Source: Pseudomonas sp. 21 (GTDB lineage Bacteria > Pseudomonadota > Gammaproteobacteria > Pseudomonadales > Pseudomonadaceae). Taken from it: a stretch of 64,000 nucleotides of DNA. The stretch covers positions 65,693 through 129,692 of the forward strand of contig NZ_JYOA01000008.1 of the NCBI RefSeq assembly GCF_000955805.1, read 5' to 3'. The position numbers were made by a program, and so were the translations under genes. Shown here one piece after another: positions 61,601-64,000 of this stretch. The notes below the pieces were generated by a model, which saw only the letters and a program-made list of their open reading frames with translations, was not told the origin of the DNA and searched no databases. Positions within the stretch are counted from its first letter, which is position 1, and the number at the start of each line of letters is the position of its first letter.

Positions 61601-63613
61601 TTTCAGCTGACTGCCGGCCACCAGTTCGCCCGCGCTGTTGGCGCGCAGGATTTCGAAGGAAGCCTCCGAGAGCGAGTTCGCGCCCTGCTTGGTGTCGAAC
61701 AGCGGGCGCACACCGACCAGCTCGTTGGCCGGCCAGTAGGTGCGGTTGAGTGAGCGGGTGACCGCGCGCCCGCCGGTTTCGTAGACGCTGCCGGTCAGTG
61801 CCAGGCTGTAGGGCCGGTCCGGCTTCACCTCGTCGGGCAGCGGCACCTGCTGTGCCAGTGTGCCGTCGGCGGCCAGCGTCGTGTCGATGGCGAACTTGTC
61901 GCTGCTGGCGACCTTGGCGAAGGGGTTGCCGAAGTAGGTGTCCGGCAGGCTGGGCAGCGGATGCACTTCAGCCTGGGCTGCGAGCCTGGCGGTAAAGCGG
62001 TTGCCGTCGGCGGGTGAGCCGTACAGGTAGCTGGATTTCACCTTCAGCTCGAGCGTCTCGCCGGGCTTGAGGAAGGGCTGTTCGTTGACGAGTTCGAGCT
62101 TCAGGCGCTCGGGCAGGAACTCTTCCACCTGGAAGTTGAAGACCCCCACGGCCTTGCTGCTGGCCGGGTCCAGCCGCCATTCCAGCTGCCAGCTGCCGGT
62201 GGGCGCGTCATTGGCGATGGCCTGGCTCCACTCGAACTGGTTGAGGTCCCTGGCCTCCAGGCGCATGTCTGCCAGCTTGCGTCCGTCGGGCTGGACCAGG
62301 CGCGCGAACAGCGGCTGAGCGGGAAGTGCCTTGCCGTCGTAGTCGCGCAGCAGGGCCGAAACGCGCGGCGTCTCTCCGGGGCGGTAGAGGTCGCGGCCGG
62401 ACCAGGTGAAGATTTCCACGGGCGCCTGGGGACGTCCGCTGACATCGAAGTTGGAGACATCCAGCGCCGGCCGGCTGAAGGGCAGCACCGAGATGTCCTT
62501 GCCCTGGCGTGCGATCAGCACATGGTCGTGCTCGACCTTGTGGGTGATCTGCAGGTTGCCGCTCTTGTCGGTCTTGCCGCTGAACAGGGTGGCACCGCGC
62601 GCATCGTTCAGGCTCACCTGCACGCCGGCCAGCGGCTTGCCGTTCTGCAGGGATGCCACGTGGAGGAAGGCATTGTCCTGGTAGAGGCGTACGTGCAGGC
62701 CCAGGTCGCTGACGTAGAACACACTCGAACCCATGTTGTAGCTGCCCATCTCGGCGTTGCGCAGGACGGCCATGTAAACCCCAGGCTCGGCCAGTTGCGG
62801 CACGTTCTGGATGGGGATGTAGGTCAGGTTGCGAACATCGGTCTCGCTCTTGAGCGTGTAGTAGTTGGCGTAGACCGGGGTGCCCAGATCCTCCAGGCCG
62901 CCCGCCACGGGGCGCCCTTCACAGGTCCGGTAGCTTCTGCCACCCAAGTCGTAGCGGCTGCGCTGGGAGTTGTTGGGATACAGGCAGAACAGGGTCGACA
63001 AGGCGTCTTCGCGAATGCGGTAGTACTCGATGTTGACCCGCTGCACGTTGCTGGAAACCACCGGCAGGCCGCGACTGCCGCGCGCCGGCAGGACGCTGCC
63101 GGAGGAGGCGAAGGACAGGCTGGCCGGCTGTTCACCCGCCGCAACATTGCTGACCACTTCCTCCCCCAGTTCGCTGCCGTCGGCAGCCTTCAGGCTCGCG
63201 TTGATCGTCACCTGATAGCTGCCCTTGGGCGTGACGTTGGGGTAGAACAGGGTCTTGCCATCGTCACTCAGGACCCAGTAACCGTAGGTGTAGTGTTTCC
63301 CGCGCTTGAGGGAGATCAGCTCCTGGAACTTCTGCACCGGCGCCAGGGGGCGGTTGAATTGCAGGACGATGGCCGCATTGCCATTACGCGGCTCGCCGGC
63401 TGCCCGCTCCAGGTCGAATTTCGGCGGCGCCGTTGCCTTGTCCGCGTTGCCAGTTTCCTGGGCGGCCCCGGCAGCCGCTGGCGCCACTTCCGTCGCCGCC
63501 GCGTACGCTCGTCCCGCCGGTCCTCCGCAGATCCCCAACACACTCACCGCAATCAGCATCACCAGCCCAAAAGCCCGGTCGCGCATGCGACCGTCAGACG
63601 ACATATTCGCCAT
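58613..63613 (-). CDS. yfhM: bacterial alpha-2-macroglobulin (YfhM-type)
   Basis: 1666 residues with an N-terminal signal (hydrophobic about 15-37, ending AYAA). MG domains precede the thioester site CIEQ at about Cys1182 (YYPYGCIEQTTSGGY), so it is a thioester-type protein that can trap proteases. The repeated A2M and A2M-recep-like regions follow. No lipobox is seen at the signal end (the Cys is preceded by Gly-Ile), unlike the lipoprotein E. coli protein; it may be periplasmic or anchored otherwise. Coupled to pbpC, thought to guard and repair the wall together. Start at 63613; M4 and M10 are alternatives. Confidence 0.92.
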   Translation of the reverse strand: MANMSSDGRMRDRAFGLVMLIAVSVLGICGGPAGRAYAAATEVAPAAAGAAQETGNADKATAPPKFDLERAAGEPRNGNAAIVLQFNRPLAPVQKFQELISLKRGKHYTYGYWVLSDDGKTLFYPNVTPKGSYQVTINASLKAADGSELGEEVVSNVAAGEQPASLSFASSGSVLPARGSRGLPVVSSNVQRVNIEYYRIREDALSTLFCLYPNNSQRSRYDLGGRSYRTCEGRPVAGGLEDLGTPVYANYYTLKSETDVRNLTYIPIQNVPQLAEPGVYMAVLRNAEMGSYNMGSSVFYVSDLGLHVRLYQDNAFLHVASLQNGKPLAGVQVSLNDARGATLFSGKTDKSGNLQITHKVEHDHVLIARQGKDISVLPFSRPALDVSNFDVSGRPQAPVEIFTWSGRDLYRPGETPRVSALLRDYDGKALPAQPLFARLVQPDGRKLADMRLEARDLNQFEWSQAIANDAPTGSWQLEWRLDPASSKAVGVFNFQVEEFLPERLKLELVNEQPFLKPGETLELKVKSSYLYGSPADGNRFTARLAAQAEVHPLPSLPDTYFGNPFAKVASSDKFAIDTTLAADGTLAQQVPLPDEVKPDRPYSLALTGSVYETGGRAVTRSLNRTYWPANELVGVRPLFDTKQGANSLSEASFEILRANSAGELVAGSQLKVRLLQEDRYSYWYRDRDDDWKARQDVDLELVEERVVDVPAGQGLKVNFPVGWGSYRLEVTDPQTNLTSVFPFFAGYSWEDANTGKEALPDKVKVALDKSSYRAGDTLKVTITPPQEGPGLLLVESDHLLYSRTIQAKAGATFDIPVTADWERQDVHVVALVFRGGMAKDLTTPARAIGIEHVTLQRNDRRIGLKLTAPGQVRPQEPLEVTVQAEGLAGQKAFVRLTAVDQGVLNITRYPEPDAWSWLFSKRALATEAYDLYGRLIEAMKGDTARQSFGGDLVNRPLPRAARLNPRVQIADLLAEPVQFDEQGKAVVKLDVPDFNGSLRVSALAYGEQSYGNASTDVTVRAPLLVEPSMPRVMTGGDQAQISLDVKNFSGKSGVARISVRGSGLIEVQDGEQSVTLEDGAGTTLRLLVKAQPGIDVAKLDIQAEINDYKVQRHFEFAVRSAWPQTIRSEALALSGGQEAVLDTSSAQGLVASTLNGQLTLSTLPPLPYRQALEGLRYYPYGCIEQTTSGGYAALVMDRKITHSLNIEGYSESIRRDAVMRALARIASFQASNGHFTFWGGNSNTVPYMTPYVVDFMLDARDAGFEVPEAALQRALETLSENLISGEVDYFEYGYRPHLNFAYQAYAAFVLARVNRASLGAMRTLYDNHRRDLVSPLPLVHLGIALKLMGDSERGQEAIAQGFAWSDARPAFVGDYGSELRDLAAMVALTHAYGVNRSDYDAKLVDWARQASSRVLGAQADSYYHGWSWYYMSTQERVAIARILQTFNDHPASLAVSLEVGGKSMEVPAGSAFWTRPVSQAELASGVKLKPTTDAPVFASFDVAGISEQPPVDDGYGMKIERRYFLTDGTPWQGSELKEGDSLIVQLKVHSNWDVVDAMVTDLLPGGLEVENLNLSGAQAWANVVVDGVPMQRHEREADIVHQEFRDDRYAAAVKLRAWRESKLFYLVRAVTPGTYTVPPPQVEDMYRPAIRGIGPAPMTTLKVGSP

Positions 63614-64000
63614 GGTTTTAGTCCATTAAATAGGCAGCAGTCTTCGCCCGGCGCGCGGGGCGTCGGGTGAAACGGGAAAGGGAGAATGGGCACAGCTACA
63701 GCGGGATGCGGCGATCAGCGTGTACAGCAGGGGGCTGGTCATCCATCCGTGGATCACACACTGCATAAGGGCACTCCATCGAAGACGATCGGAGCATTCC
63801 AGCGCCCGTCAATGGGCCAATGCCTGCACATTCTTGCATGACGCCCAACGGCCAGACAGATGGGCGAACAATGAATTTATGTAATCAGCCGCCGGCTTTG
63901 GAGAGATTTTGGCAACGGTGTTCGATGCTGTTCATCGGGTGCCAGGGTAATGCCGGCCGGCGGGAGCTTTCTTCGCTCAGCTTCTGCCACCGACTGTGGA
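63614..64000. other. leader region upstream of yfhM
   Basis: 387 bases to the end of the window. Apart from the possible 46-codon ORF there is no recognised gene. The stretch 63800-64000 is AT-mixed, with ATGAATTTATGTAATCAG on the plus strand and no clear sigma-70 promoter by eye. Confidence 0.4.
63626..63766 (-). CDS. possible 46-residue leader ORF before yfhM
   Basis: ATG at 63766 with GGAG seven bases upstream, TAA at 63626-63628, twelve bases before the yfhM start. It reads MQCVIHGWMTSPLLYTLIAA at its start, a short hydrophobic helix, then a Pro/Arg-rich tail with two more Cys. No family is recognised. It could be a small membrane peptide or a leader that couples translation; it could equally be chance. 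Confidence 0.3.
   Translation of the reverse strand: MQCVIHGWMTSPLLYTLIAASRCSCAHSPFPVSPDAPRAGRRLLPI

Noticed and set aside
58811-63670. Several 380-500-codon plus-strand frames
   Set aside because: All lie antisense to the yfhM gene and show only biased composition.

Overview
The window is one continuous chromosomal segment of a high-GC gammaproteobacterium. Family-level likeness and gene order (narKGHJI followed by a PpiC-type isomerase gene, Pseudomonas-style extragenic palindromes, agmatine deiminase, sad/ptrR pair) point to a Pseudomonas of the P. aeruginosa / citronellolis / nitroreducens kind. No rRNA, tRNA, CRISPR array, transposase, integrase or phage gene was seen. Assignments rest on reading motifs and gene order only; no database search was possible.

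Layout. 1-2974: agmatine deiminase, a membrane diguanylate cyclase and a small membrane protein. 2977-4330: a two-gene operon for an exported helical protein and a cysteine-rich HTH regulator, headed by a striking AT-rich palindrome. 4479-16673: the respiratory nitrate reductase operon (a fused NarK1-NarK2 transporter, narG, narH, narJ, narI, a parvulin), divergent from an oxygen-independent coproporphyrinogen oxidase gene (hemN) with a likely ANR-type site between. 16732-19629: a sad/ptrR-like pair (semialdehyde dehydrogenase and its LysR regulator) and a retropepsin-like protease. 19731-25638: AraC regulator, VOC protein, a 2-kb HxlR + FabF-like cassette bounded by a 68-bp duplication of the VOC gene end, then a LysR/MFS efflux pair. 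25792-31427: a small protein gene, then an RpiR-controlled operon of amidase, glutamine-synthetase-like ligase, N-formylglutamate amidohydrolase-like enzyme and amino-acid permease. 31584-36122: Lrp regulator, ornithine cyclodeaminase, and a LysR gene divergent from an AbgB-like M20 amidohydrolase with iterated operator-like repeats. 36181-43439: extragenic palindrome pairs, a flavin/2Fe-2S fusion oxidoreductase, GST, two tandem LysR genes, a DMT transporter and a creatininase-family amidohydrolase. 43613-47448: a sigma-region-2-only protein with an Ohr-type peroxidase, and a winged-helix/ATPase/TPR regulator. 47456-56231: a multi-PAS histidine kinase with two response regulators, divergent from an epoxide hydrolase / alpha-beta hydrolase / cytochrome P460 / SDR operon; ACC-NN-GGT palindromes lie between. 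56268-63613: a yfhM-pbpC pair (bacterial alpha-2-macroglobulin and penicillin-binding protein 1C), with a possible 46-codon leader ORF upstream.

How it works together. The left third serves anaerobic nitrate respiration: nitrate uptake, molybdoenzyme, chaperones, and heme synthesis without oxygen. The middle third is rich in hydrolases of amide bonds with their own regulators and permeases, which suggests scavenging of amide or gamma-glutamyl nitrogen compounds. The right third is a signal-controlled, largely exported hydrolase/redox operon followed by envelope defence genes. The points most worth a second look are the HxlR-FabF cassette and its flanking duplication, the RpiR-controlled operon, the ACC-NN-GGT boxes at the two-component locus (one 16-bp copy recurs 9 kb away), and the cysteine-rich regulator operon next to the nitrate reductase genes.
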